Part shown: positions 26,335 to 33,799 of the stretch, one piece after another
Layout: each line of letters opens with the position of its first letter
Position numbering within the stretch: the stretch's first letter is position 1
NCBI RefSeq assembly: GCF_937910335.1
Contig: NZ_CALEMX010000350.1
Span: 1-35,374, forward strand
Source of the DNA: an uncultured Gimesia sp.
GTDB taxonomy: Bacteria > Planctomycetota > Planctomycetia > Planctomycetales > Planctomycetaceae
Reading direction: 5' to 3'
DNA length: 35,374 nucleotides
Made by a program: the position numbers and the translations under genes
Notes under the pieces: generated by a model
Seen by the model: the letters and a program-made list of their open reading frames with translations, nothing else
Told to the model about the DNA's origin: nothing
Databases searched by the model: none

Positions 26335-26370
26335 GCTTGAATCCGTTTTTTGCAAAGGGAATTACGAAAA

Positions 26371-26757
26371 TTATTCAGCTTGGTTAATCAGGAAGCTTGC
26401 CATATGTTCAAAAAAGACTTCAAGAGGAAACCTAACCTCAGTTGTGAAGTTTATCTCGTCCATGGCGCTGTTCATTAAAGCGATCCAGCGATCGCGGGCA
26501 CTCTGGTTGATGGTAAAGGGAGCATGTCGCATGCGCAAGGCCGGGTTTCCACGTTCTGTTAAATAACGCTGAGGGCCTCCCAGCCGATAGACGAGGAATT
26601 CCTTCAGGCGATTCTCAGCACCTTGCATATCCTCTGCGGGATACATGGGTTTAAGAATATCATCTGTTTTCACTCTGTTGTAAAAGGCGCTAATCAATTG
26701 TTGTAATTTCTCTTCGCCAATCTGATCAAAAAGACCATCTATCGCTTTAGGTATCAT
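26371..26757 (-). CDS. Group II truncated haemoglobin
   Basis: A 128-residue haem protein of the TrbO/GlbO type. Diagnostic residues are visible: Phe25-Tyr26 (Tyr at B10), the group II stretch YRLGGPQRYLTERGNP (57-72), proximal His78 (F8) in RMRHAPF, and Trp91 (G8) in ARDRWIALM. Tyr B10 with Trp G8 is the hallmark of group II, where the pocket binds O2 tightly or reacts with NO and peroxide. Length is as usual for the family. The gene is at the head of a small minus-strand cluster with HIT and a Gfo/Idh enzyme, and divergent from a secreted hydrolase; 185 bases between them hold both promoters. Ribosome site is weak. Confidence 0.94.
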   Translation of the reverse strand: MIPKAIDGLFDQIGEEKLQQLISAFYNRVKTDDILKPMYPAEDMQGAENRLKEFLVYRLGGPQRYLTERGNPALRMRHAPFTINQSARDRWIALMNSAMDEINFTTEVRFPLEVFFEHMASFLINQAE

Positions 26758-26942
26758 CTGCGCTTCTGTTCCGTATCTTCATGAAAGGAATGGTCTGCTT
26801 ACGTGTTCAAAGAATGGAGCCCATTCTGTTGCTGCTTTACAGTCAGATTATGGTATCTTAGAAACAGATGTAGAAGATTCATACCCAATTGAAGTTTCGA
26901 TAGGATGTAGATTGCAGCCTGATTCTTTTGGAGAAATATAGA

Positions 26943-27989
26943 ATGCGGCACCGGTTCACTTACTTGATATTGTTCGTTGTACTGTCGTGCACATCAGTTT
27001 TGACGGCAGCAGACGCGACAATGCCACGCTGGCCGGGCTTTGAAAAAAGTCCCTGGTTTGAAGAGCAGATTTCTTATCTGCAACTGGAACCGAAAATACG
27101 CGCAATTATTGTCGCTCCACAACCCCAGCGAATCATGCCTGAAAAGCCGAGCCGTGTGATTCTGTTTACGACTCCCAACGGAAGTACCATCGAGCAGACT
27201 TCGGGGTGCCAACAGAAGGAAGGACGCGATTGGCACTATGATATTCAGCATATCGGGGCACAGCACCGGAAATGGCAGTCTCTGAATCAACGAGAAAATC
27301 TGATTTTGGTCTGTCTGGAGGCCCGGGGTTTGAGTTGGCCTCGCTGGCGCGCCTCCCATCCCGATAATCCAAAACTGATTCGAAAGGTTATCGCTGAGAT
27401 TCTGAATGCGATTCCATTGAAGAAACCGCAGATCACACTCGCCTGTCATAGTGGAGGCGGAAGTTTCTTGTGGGGATTTCTCAACGGTTCTGAAACGATT
27501 CCTGAACAGGTAGACCGATTTGTTTTTATGGATGCTAACTACTCGTTCAGTGAGGCCTATGGTCATGGAAAAAAGTTTTTAAACTGGCTCAAGGGAGATC
27601 AAAAACGCACTCTCGTTGTTTTGGCTTATGATGATCGCAATGTTTTGTTTCGCGGCAAAAAAGTGGTGAGTCCCACCGGTGGAACTTTTCGCGCAACGAA
27701 TCGTATGCTGGATCGATTCAGACAGGATCTCAAATTCACAGAAAACAGACAGGGAGAATTTGATACGTATTCTGGTCTTGAAGGACAGATTCGATTGCTG
27801 GTTCATACGAATGACAAGAATCAGATTCTTCATACACGGCTCGTGGGTGAGATGAACGGATACCTCTATGCAGTCACCGTTGAAACGCCAGCAGGCGCAA
27901 AGTTCAGTTTTCTTAATACACCGCGTGTTTATACCAAATGGATCCAACCCGAGCCATTTGAACAACCAGAGAGGGAACACAAAAACTAA
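26943..27989 (+). CDS. Secreted alpha/beta-hydrolase-like protein, function unknown
   Basis: A 348-residue exported protein. ATG 26943 is favoured because GGAG (26930-26933) lies 9 bases before it; the longer frame begins with TTG 26928 inside that site. Signal peptide about 1-23 (cleaved near LTA-AD). The motif L-A-C-H-S-G-G-G-S (nucleophile candidate Ser170) with a preceding strand and following helix matches a serine-hydrolase elbow, and a possible acid lies in VFMDANYS or VLAYDDRN. I cannot place it in a named family; it may be a divergent esterase. The stop codon overlaps the stop of the convergent DinB-family gene by four bases (CTAA). Confidence 0.8.
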   Translation: MRHRFTYLILFVVLSCTSVLTAADATMPRWPGFEKSPWFEEQISYLQLEPKIRAIIVAPQPQRIMPEKPSRVILFTTPNGSTIEQTSGCQQKEGRDWHYDIQHIGAQHRKWQSLNQRENLILVCLEARGLSWPRWRASHPDNPKLIRKVIAEILNAIPLKKPQITLACHSGGGSFLWGFLNGSETIPEQVDRFVFMDANYSFSEAYGHGKKFLNWLKGDQKRTLVVLAYDDRNVLFRGKKVVSPTGGTFRATNRMLDRFRQDLKFTENRQGEFDTYSGLEGQIRLLVHTNDKNQILHTRLVGEMNGYLYAVTVETPAGAKFSFLNTPRVYTKWIQPEPFEQPEREHKN

Positions 27990-28477
27990 AACAGGGGCGG
28001 TTTCCCTAATTTTCGTCTGACGACCGCCCATTGACCGGCGTGCATCATCCAGTGAGTGGACTCGCCGGCGAACACAGAGCCCACGGTTGGCCCCAGATAG
28101 CGAACGGTTTCGGGCGAAGCTTCCATGAGCTGCTGATCACTGAGTTCTGAGAGCACGTTCAAAGTACCCTGACGTTGTTGCTGCATCAATTGGAGATATT
28201 CAGCTTTGGTGAGAAAATCAGCAGGGTTTTCACTGGTTGCGGTTTCTATTGAATATTGTTCTTTAAATCCATCCGGTATTACTGGCATCGAATCGGGGAA
28301 AACTTCTGTTATATGAAAGTGTTCGCTGGATATCAGATGCCCCAGTTGCCAGGCAATATGATTCATTTTTTCAGCAGGTCTGACTAACAGATTTTCATCA
28401 GTCAAATCTTCCAGATAATGATTCACAATATATGTGGGAAGTTCTAATGATACTTTTATATGCTCTGCCAGACTCAT
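27986..28477 (-). CDS. DinB-family protein
   Basis: A 163-residue four-helix-bundle protein of the DinB/YfiT-like superfamily. Candidate metal-ligand histidines occur in the usual places: the helix NHIAWQLGHLISSEHFH (about 44-60) and HWMMHAGQWAVVRRKLG near the C-terminus. Such proteins bind Zn or Ni; several are thiol-dependent transferases, most are uncharacterised. The final GQWAVVRRKLGKPP segment is a recognisable family end. It is cytoplasmic, with no signal peptide. The PIG-L deacetylase gene lies 83 bases upstream on the same strand, and a pairing of DinB-like and PIG-L proteins recalls mycothiol or bacillithiol metabolism, but this is only an association from gene order. Confidence 0.85.
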   Translation of the reverse strand: MSLAEHIKVSLELPTYIVNHYLEDLTDENLLVRPAEKMNHIAWQLGHLISSEHFHITEVFPDSMPVIPDGFKEQYSIETATSENPADFLTKAEYLQLMQQQRQGTLNVLSELSDQQLMEASPETVRYLGPTVGSVFAGESTHWMMHAGQWAVVRRKLGKPPLF

Positions 28478-28560
28478 CGTAAAACTTTCGCATTGAATTT
28501 GAGACAGTGCGCGGAACTGGCTTTAATTCGGGACTTTGATTCACGCTCGAGATCGAAATA

Positions 28561-29256
28561 TTATAAAATTTCTACGGGATACTTTCGGGGTGCCCAGAGT
28601 GCCTCGGCATATTTTACGCGACAAGTCTGACCACGATAGCGGGCCAGTGTTTCTTTTCCCCGTAATGCACCATGCGGTTTTTTGGGATCATACTTAATAT
28701 TTCCCTGGAGGGCCATGTAACGGCCGAGCCAAGTCATTGATTGCTCCCAGTAATCCGAGACATTTACAAAGGTATCTGGTTCAAAGCCGATGGTGTGTCC
28801 CGGGCCGTTGTCGTAGTGATAGATCTTACGGGGGCCTCGAAATCGATCTTCATTGAGAACCCGACCGCCATGATTGAGGGCAATTTTACTTAGTTGTGAT
28901 GCGACCGTATGATCGTGGTGGTGATCGTGCTCCCACAATTGTAATGCGATGTCGGGTTTCAACTCATGTATCGCACCCGCTACCTTTTGTTTCGTTTTTT
29001 CGTTGGTATCAAATTGATGCGACGCGAAATCAAGAAACCGCGTTTCGACGCCATAGTCCTGTGCGATGCTGATAACCGATTTTCTGAAAATGTCTTCACG
29101 ACCTTTGGTGGGGGGCCAGTTGCTGTAGTCGCCAATCAGAATTAATTGCACGACTCGATAGTTTTTCGCCACCGCTTTCAGCATGATTCCGGGAACACCA
29201 TAAACACAGTCATCAAAATGAGCACCAATTGCCAGCAGCGTTTTTTGATCAGCCAT
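28561..29256 (-). CDS. PIG-L family (LmbE-like) deacetylase
   Basis: A 231-residue zinc-dependent deacetylase. The N-terminal Zn motif reads G-A-H-F-D-D (His13, Asp15, Asp16; AHxDD form) and the second site lies in W-E-H-D-H-H-H-D-H (108-116), with the third His in this run. Family members remove acetyl groups from N-acetylglucosamine-linked substrates, such as in mycothiol, bacillithiol or glycan processing. The sequence has no signal peptide, so it acts in the cytoplasm. The DinB-family gene follows and a Tat oxidoreductase is divergent. Homologues with glycan-related neighbours are frequent in planctomycetes. The exact substrate is not determined. Confidence 0.9.
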   Translation of the reverse strand: MADQKTLLAIGAHFDDCVYGVPGIMLKAVAKNYRVVQLILIGDYSNWPPTKGREDIFRKSVISIAQDYGVETRFLDFASHQFDTNEKTKQKVAGAIHELKPDIALQLWEHDHHHDHTVASQLSKIALNHGGRVLNEDRFRGPRKIYHYDNGPGHTIGFEPDTFVNVSDYWEQSMTWLGRYMALQGNIKYDPKKPHGALRGKETLARYRGQTCRVKYAEALWAPRKYPVEIL

Positions 29257-29711
29257 AGTCGTCTTCTCATCTCAGGATGTAAAACAAAAATTATTTTCGC
29301 ATGGAGATCCTTATTTGAACTCCAGCTTTTGATGATACTTACTGCGGCAGCAGATCGCCATCGGAATTGCGAGATTGAATAATGAGAGAGGCAAAAAAAC
29401 AGGAACTTCAATGACTCAGAATTGTCACAGAAAACCTTTCACACACGTGGAAATATCGTTACTCTCGCGCGATGTATACAATGTTGTCTTGCGAGAGGCG
29501 GGTTGCTGTCAAATTTTGTATACGCACCGGTTTACAAAGATTGATCTCTCAAAGTGTTTAGGAATTCGAAGGTGTTTATTCAGCGGAACTCTGCTCATTG
29601 TCTGGACATTGCCGGGAGCGATGCTTAGGATAATATGGTTGTTTCAGCCGGAAATTGAGCCGAAAATCTAAAACGACAACATACTCAAAAACACAGATAA
29701 AAGGATCGATT
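29257..29711. other. Divergent control region between PIG-L and Tat oxidoreductase genes
   Basis: A 455-base gap. It contains two sites of the TGTATACA type: a perfect palindrome TGTATACA (29473-29480) and TGTATACG (29517-29524); viewed together GTATACAA (29474-29481) and TTGTATAC (29516-29523) form an 8-base inverted repeat about 42 bases apart. This looks like a regulator binding pair, similar in style to GntR-type operators, but no regulator gene is near. An open frame from ATG 29411 to 29671 exists on plus but overlaps the sites and promoter and shows no recognisable domain. Confidence 0.45.
29609..29636 (+). promoter_or_regulatory. Candidate promoter of the Tat oxidoreductase gene
   Basis: TTGCCG (29609-29614) and TAATAT (29631-29636) are spaced by 16 bases and resemble sigma-70 -35 and -10 elements. 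Transcription would start near 29643, leaving a leader of about 70 bases before ATG 29712. The TGTATACA pair lies upstream at 29473-29524, a position that suits an activator or a looped repressor. Confidence 0.42.
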
Positions 29712-31010
29712 ATGAGTGAATTCACGCGACGTAATTTTCTTCAAACCAGCGCGGGGGTAATCACCGCGACTTCACTGCTGGGAAATACCTCACGCGCAGA
29801 TATAAATGGAAAAATCAGAGTCGCCGTTTTGGGGGTCCACGGTCGTGGTAAGACGCATATTAAAGCCATTGGGAAAATCGAAGGCGCGGATGTCGTGTTG
29901 ATCTGCGATCCCGATGAGCAGGTTTTGGGAAAGTGCGCAGCCGACTTTGAGAAAAAATACGGTCGCAAGGTTGAAACCGAAACAGACATGCGAAAAGTCT
30001 TTGATCGAGACGACATTGATGTGGTGACGGTGGCGACTCCAAACCACTGGCATTCTCTGGCTACGATCTGGGCATGTCAGGCGGGAAAAGATGTCTATGT
30101 GGAAAAACCAGGCTCACATAATTTGTTCGAAGGCCGCAAAATGATCGAGGCAGCACACAAATATAAGCGCATTGTTCAACATGGAGTACAACTCCGTAGC
30201 CAGCCTGCAATTCAGGAAGCAGTCGAACATATGCGAAACGGGACGATTGGAAAAGTCTATATGGCCCGCGGTCTGGTGTTCCGCACGCGGGCTTCTATCG
30301 GACGCAAACCTGATGAAAAGGCTCCAGCCTATCTCGATTGGAATCTCTGGCAAGGACCCGCGCAGGAGACCAATTTCTCACGACGTTTAGTGCATTACAA
30401 CTGGCATTGGACCTGGGATTATGGAAACGGTGATGTAGGAAACCAGGGAGTTCACGAAACCGATATGTGCCTGTGGGGGCTAGATGTCAAACTTCCTTCA
30501 CAAATCACGGCCATGGGGGGGAAATTTCTGTGGGATGACGATAAGGAAACCCCAGAGTTGCTCTCGACTAATTATTTCTATCCGGATGAAAACAAGATGA
30601 TCCAGTTTGAAGTGCGTCCGTGGAACACGAATACAGAAGATGGCGCGACTGTCGGCAATATCTTTTACGGTTCCGAAGGCTATATGGTCGTCAAGGGATA
30701 TAAATCCTACGAGATCTTTATGGGACAAAAACGAGAACCGGGTCCCAAGAACAGTGGCGATGATCCGGTTGTGGCTCACTTCACAAACTTCCTCGACGCC
30801 GTGCGTTCACGAAAGTCGGAGACTTTGAATGGTCCTGTTGAGACGGCTCATACCAGTTCCGGAATTGCTCACTTGGGCAATATCGCCTATCGGTTGGGAC
30901 GCCAACTCAATTTCAATCCCAAAACGGAACAGTTCGTCAATGATCCCGAAGCAGATAAGTATCTAACGCGACAGTATCGTAAGCCATTCGTTGTTCCCAA
31001 CGAAGTCTGA
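29712..31010 (+). CDS. Tat-exported Gfo/Idh/MocA family oxidoreductase
   Basis: A 432-residue NAD(P)-dependent oxidoreductase from ATG 29712, which has AAGGA 7 bases upstream and starts directly before the twin-arginine signal TRRNFLQ (residues 5-11). The longer open frame from TTG 29655 adds residues unlike a signal. The Rossmann part begins IRVAVLGVHGRGKTHI, the family motif E-K-P is at 131-133 (YVEKPGSHNLFEG), and the sheet domain carries LWQGPAQE and YNWHWTWDYGNGDVGNQG, typical of the exported planctomycete group. Likely acts on a sugar derivative in the periplasm. It shares its upstream region with the divergent PIG-L deacetylase gene, and a terminator lies 37 bases past its stop. Confidence 0.93.
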   Translation: MSEFTRRNFLQTSAGVITATSLLGNTSRADINGKIRVAVLGVHGRGKTHIKAIGKIEGADVVLICDPDEQVLGKCAADFEKKYGRKVETETDMRKVFDRDDIDVVTVATPNHWHSLATIWACQAGKDVYVEKPGSHNLFEGRKMIEAAHKYKRIVQHGVQLRSQPAIQEAVEHMRNGTIGKVYMARGLVFRTRASIGRKPDEKAPAYLDWNLWQGPAQETNFSRRLVHYNWHWTWDYGNGDVGNQGVHETDMCLWGLDVKLPSQITAMGGKFLWDDDKETPELLSTNYFYPDENKMIQFEVRPWNTNTEDGATVGNIFYGSEGYMVVKGYKSYEIFMGQKREPGPKNSGDDPVVAHFTNFLDAVRSRKSETLNGPVETAHTSSGIAHLGNIAYRLGRQLNFNPKTEQFVNDPEADKYLTRQYRKPFVVPNEV

Positions 31011-31046
31011 TCAATGACGACTGACAGAATTTGATATATCTACGAA

Positions 31047-31084
31047 AACAGCACGGGATGATCATTCCGGTGCTGTTTTTTATT
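31047..31084 (+). terminator. Rho-independent terminator after the Tat oxidoreductase gene
   Basis: AACAGCAC (31047-31054) and GTGCTGTT (31070-31077) pair perfectly; within, GGA and TCC extend the stem after a G-G mismatch. The 3' arm runs into a T-rich tail (31076-31084). It ends the plus-strand transcript coming from the oxidoreductase gene. Confidence 0.88.
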
Positions 31085-31106
31085 ACTTCAAGTTGTGAAT
31101 CAAGTT

Positions 31107-31149
31107 GTAAATAAAGAGAGGCTGACCCACGTTCGCGCAGGTCAGCCTC
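31107..31149 (-). terminator. Intrinsic terminator of the candidate small RNA
   Basis: GAGGCTGACC (31118-31127) and GGTCAGCCTC (31140-31149) form a perfect 10-pair stem with a 12-base loop. On the minus strand the stem is followed by TCTTTATTT (31117-31109), a moderate T-rich tail; on the plus strand it is followed by CAGTCTAATTT, a poorer tail. It is therefore best read as the end of a minus-strand transcript, although a second, fail-safe terminator for the plus strand is possible. Confidence 0.65.
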
Positions 31150-31220
31150 CAGTCTAATTTCGTTAGGATCGAGGTGACCCTTACGAGTGGTGGTCGTCTA
31201 TGACAACCCGCCAGCAGTCG

Positions 31221-31262
31221 CTAAGAACAACCACCTTTCTGGCTACAACAATAACTGTCCAC
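31221..31262 (-). CDS. Candidate cysteine-rich 13-residue micropeptide
   Basis: GTG 31262 opens a 13-codon frame ending TAG (31223-31221) that reads MDSYCCSQKGGCS: three Cys, two of them adjacent, plus a Gly-Gly. AGGAGGTGAT (31275-31266) is complementary to the 3' end of 16S rRNA over ten bases, and the GGAGG core is 7 bases from the start, an ideal spacing and the best ribosome site in the window. No minus-strand gene follows for nearly 2 kb, so a classical attenuator leader peptide is unlikely. The peptide may be functional (metal or thiol sensing) or translation may regulate the RNA. A chance start after a strong site cannot be excluded. Confidence 0.4.
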   Translation of the reverse strand: MDSYCCSQKGGCS

Positions 31263-31602
31263 TCAATCACCTCCTATTCTTGGATAAACTCCCTGATTCA
31301 TCATCGGTTTGTAGCTCCAACTAGAACACAGGCTTTAGTCCTATCGCACTGCGTGGGTGCGATACATGATCTAACCTTATTCTTGCAAATCCTTTAATTG
31401 TGGCAATACCTATTTATATTGAATCAATCAAAAATTCGAGGCCCAAAGATAACACGAAGTCGTAACTCATTTAATTTTAATGAGATATGGACTTTATAAT
31501 TCATCGGATTTTCATTGAGAATTACAGGATGCCAGAGAGCAGGTCGATATTGTACTGGTTTCTTGTGTACTGTTACCGGTTCAATTTGAACGAATTTAAC
31601 GG

Positions 31603-33720
31603 CTATTGATCTCCCGGGGCCATGTGTGGTTCAAAAGTGGTACGACCTGCTTTTTCAGCCTGCTTTACAGCAGCGACCGCTTCCTCATACAAAACCTGTT
31701 GGCAGCTTACGATCTTTTTCTCCTTACTGGGAGTGATGCGTTCGTAAACACCTTGACTGTTTAATATGCGGGCTTTGGCGTTATCTTCAAAATAGCTGTT
31801 GAGTATTTTGATGACCTTACGGGAACTTTTTTTATCTTCAATCGGCACCAGTAATTCAACGCGCCGATCAAGGTTTCGTTGCATCCAGTCGGCACTGGAA
31901 ATAAAGACCCGTTCGTCTCCACCATGATAGAAATAGAAAATCCGGGCGTGCTCCAGAAATCGATCAATGATACTGACGACTTCGATATTTTTGCTTAACT
32001 TGGAAACACCGGGACGCAAGCAGCAGATTCCGCGGATATTCAGTTTGATCTTCACACCTGCTTCAGAAGCTTCATACAAAGCATCGATGATTTGCGGATC
32101 GACCAGCGAATTAACCTTAGCCACGATTCGGGCTTTCTGTCCCTGCTTTTTTCGTTCCGTCTCATGCTGAATCAGATCCAGAATTTTGTCCCTCAGGCTG
32201 ATGGGAGCCGCTTCTAGTTTCTGATATTTCTGGGGTTGAGAGTAGCCTGTAATCGAATTAAAAAAGTTGACAGCATCAGAAGCCAATGCTTCATCACAAG
32301 TAAAATAACTGATGTCGCTATAAATTTTTGCGGTGGCGTCGTTGTAATTTCCTGTACCAAAATGGAGATAGCGTTGAATCCCCTGTGGTTCGCGGCGGAC
32401 GATACAGCAGATTTTTGCATGTGTCTTGAGTCCTTTCACGCCGTAAATGACTTGAACGCCGGCATGTTCCAGGTTTTTGGCCCATTCAATATTCCGCGCT
32501 TCATCAAAACGAGCCTTGAGTTCCACAAGGGCTGTTACATGCTTTCCCTGTTCTGCTGCTCGAATCAAAGCAGCTACAATCGGACTGTTTTTACTGGTTC
32601 GATATAAAATCTGTTTGATGGCTAAAACATCTGGATCAACGGCTGCTTCTTCAATCAGTCGGACGATGGGCTCGAAACTTTCATAGGGATGGCAGAGTAA
32701 AATATCCTGCCGGGAGACATTTTCGAACATCGTGATTTCAGGGTCCACGTCGGGACTGGGTTGAGGAGGCCAGGTCTTTGCTTTTTGCGCATCAAATCCG
32801 GAGATGTCTGTCAGCCTCATAAACGCAGTGAGATCCAACGGACCTGGAATACGATAAACGTTTTCGTCCAGCACATCTAATCCACGTTCCAGAAATTCCA
32901 GCGTTTCTATGGAAACATTTTCGGCAACTTCCAGACGAATGCAACCTCCTTTTTTTCGTTGATCCAGCATGTCTTCCATCTGATGCAGCAGGTCGGAAGC
33001 AAACTCATCCTGCAGACTGACATCCGCATTTTTGGTAACACGAAAGGGAATGCTCTCCAGAACATTTTCGCCTTGAAAATAATTTTCAATAAACAGGCTC
33101 ACCACATCTTCCATAGGCAAATATCGATAGCCGCCTTCCGAGGGAAGTGTAATAAATCGAAATTCTGTTCTGCCAAAAGGAATAATTGCAAAGCGATTGT
33201 CAGAATTTTCACTTTTTTCATCTGGTGCCAGACGAACAATCATATTCAATGTCTGATTCATCAGATAAGGGAAATCCATTTCCGGCGTCACTGCCATCGG
33301 GGTGAAGACTGGATAGATCTCATCACGGAAAACATGTTCTACAATGCGTCGTTGAGAGTCGGACAGTTCCTGAGGTTTTGCTCTGTGGAACCCGACTTCA
33401 GCTAGAGCAGGTTCGATTTCATCCAGTAAGCACTGATATTGATCGACCATCATTTGGTGAGCCCGCAAACTGATTGCTTTCAATGTCTTACCGGGTGTCA
33501 TACCTGAAGGATCAGCCGTTGTATTGCCGCTCGTTTTCAATAAATGCAGCCCACCCACGCGGACCATAAAAAATTCGTCAAGATTCGAACTGGTGATCGC
33601 CAGAAACTTCAATCGTTCCAATAAGGGAATCGAAGTGTCATGGGCTTCATCAAGAACTCGTTGATTAAATTCCAGCCAGCTAAGTTCCCGATTCAGATAT
33701 TTTGATGCTTTAGCAGCCAT
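31603..33720 (-). CDS. ppk: Polyphosphate kinase 1
   Basis: A 705-residue PPK1 that reversibly transfers the gamma-phosphate of ATP to polyphosphate at the inner side of the membrane. The N-terminal start YLNRELSWLEFNQRVLDEA is diagnostic, followed by the head domain and two phospholipase-D-like C-terminal domains. The phosphorylated His is His434 in GLKTHAKICC; the second conserved His is in DRFLEHARIFYF (near 590), and LHFGTGNYND is also present. Length is normal. The exopolyphosphatase gene lies 79 bases upstream on the same strand, so synthesis and degradation of polyphosphate are probably encoded in one operon. ATG 33720 is the natural start with a short weak ribosome site. Confidence 0.97.
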   Translation of the reverse strand: MAAKASKYLNRELSWLEFNQRVLDEAHDTSIPLLERLKFLAITSSNLDEFFMVRVGGLHLLKTSGNTTADPSGMTPGKTLKAISLRAHQMMVDQYQCLLDEIEPALAEVGFHRAKPQELSDSQRRIVEHVFRDEIYPVFTPMAVTPEMDFPYLMNQTLNMIVRLAPDEKSENSDNRFAIIPFGRTEFRFITLPSEGGYRYLPMEDVVSLFIENYFQGENVLESIPFRVTKNADVSLQDEFASDLLHQMEDMLDQRKKGGCIRLEVAENVSIETLEFLERGLDVLDENVYRIPGPLDLTAFMRLTDISGFDAQKAKTWPPQPSPDVDPEITMFENVSRQDILLCHPYESFEPIVRLIEEAAVDPDVLAIKQILYRTSKNSPIVAALIRAAEQGKHVTALVELKARFDEARNIEWAKNLEHAGVQVIYGVKGLKTHAKICCIVRREPQGIQRYLHFGTGNYNDATAKIYSDISYFTCDEALASDAVNFFNSITGYSQPQKYQKLEAAPISLRDKILDLIQHETERKKQGQKARIVAKVNSLVDPQIIDALYEASEAGVKIKLNIRGICCLRPGVSKLSKNIEVVSIIDRFLEHARIFYFYHGGDERVFISSADWMQRNLDRRVELLVPIEDKKSSRKVIKILNSYFEDNAKARILNSQGVYERITPSKEKKIVSCQQVLYEEAVAAVKQAEKAGRTTFEPHMAPGDQ

Positions 33721-33799
33721 GTTTAACCTGTTGTAAAAAAACGGAATTTAAAAATTATGGTTGTGAAAAACTCATCAGCACAGTCATTTCATTTGCCTG

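Larger units (their letters stand above)
31105..31370 (-). ncRNA. Candidate small structured RNA / micropeptide mRNA
   Basis: Read on the minus strand, this stretch has in order: an 8-pair hairpin (TATCGCAC/GTGCGATA, 31364-31342), about 65 bases of leader, a perfect Shine-Dalgarno AGGAGGTGAT (31275-31266), a 13-codon ORF (31262-31221), a hairpin starting 8 bases past the stop (31213-31188), and a terminator-like hairpin (31149-31118) with a T-rich tail. Hairpin two has GGTTGTC / GACGACC, where a G-U pair forms only in the minus-strand RNA; the plus strand would have a C-A mismatch. No convincing promoter was found; TTGCCA in 31404-31399 is a weak -35. It could also be a processed 3' end of the ppk transcript. 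The ends given are approximate. Confidence 0.4.
31011..31602. other. 592-base gap between oxidoreductase and ppk
   Basis: Besides the plus-strand terminator (31047-31084), this gap holds three more inverted repeats at 31118-31149, 31188-31213 and 31342-31364, and a minus-strand small ORF at 31221-31262. From about 31400 to 31602 it is AT-rich with only a weak 6-base repeat (CTCATT/AATGAG near 31467-31485) and should contain the 3' end of the ppk transcript. A 65-codon frame on plus (31200-31397) has no ribosome site and I do not consider it a gene. Confidence 0.6.

Noticed and set aside
25921-26355. HIT protein as a dead enzyme because the first triad His is Gln
   Set aside because: The nucleophilic middle His and the third His remain, and the Q-x-H-x-H form with the following PYWPAPVW motif is a known bacterial subgroup.
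29411-29671. Plus-strand 86-codon frame with a hydrophobic C-terminal part
   Set aside because: It covers the TGTATACA pair and the probable promoter of the next gene, has no recognisable domain, and its composition looks like read-through of control DNA. AGGA before ATG 29411 keeps a small chance open.
31260-31280. ATCACCTCCT on the plus strand as a relic of a 16S rRNA 3' end
   Set aside because: The bases before and after do not match the conserved 16S 3' region; the motif is explained as a strong Shine-Dalgarno on the opposite strand.
31200-31397. Plus-strand 65-codon frame in the gap before ppk
   Set aside because: No ribosome site, Thr/Leu-biased composition without a domain, and it is antisense to the better-supported minus-strand RNA.
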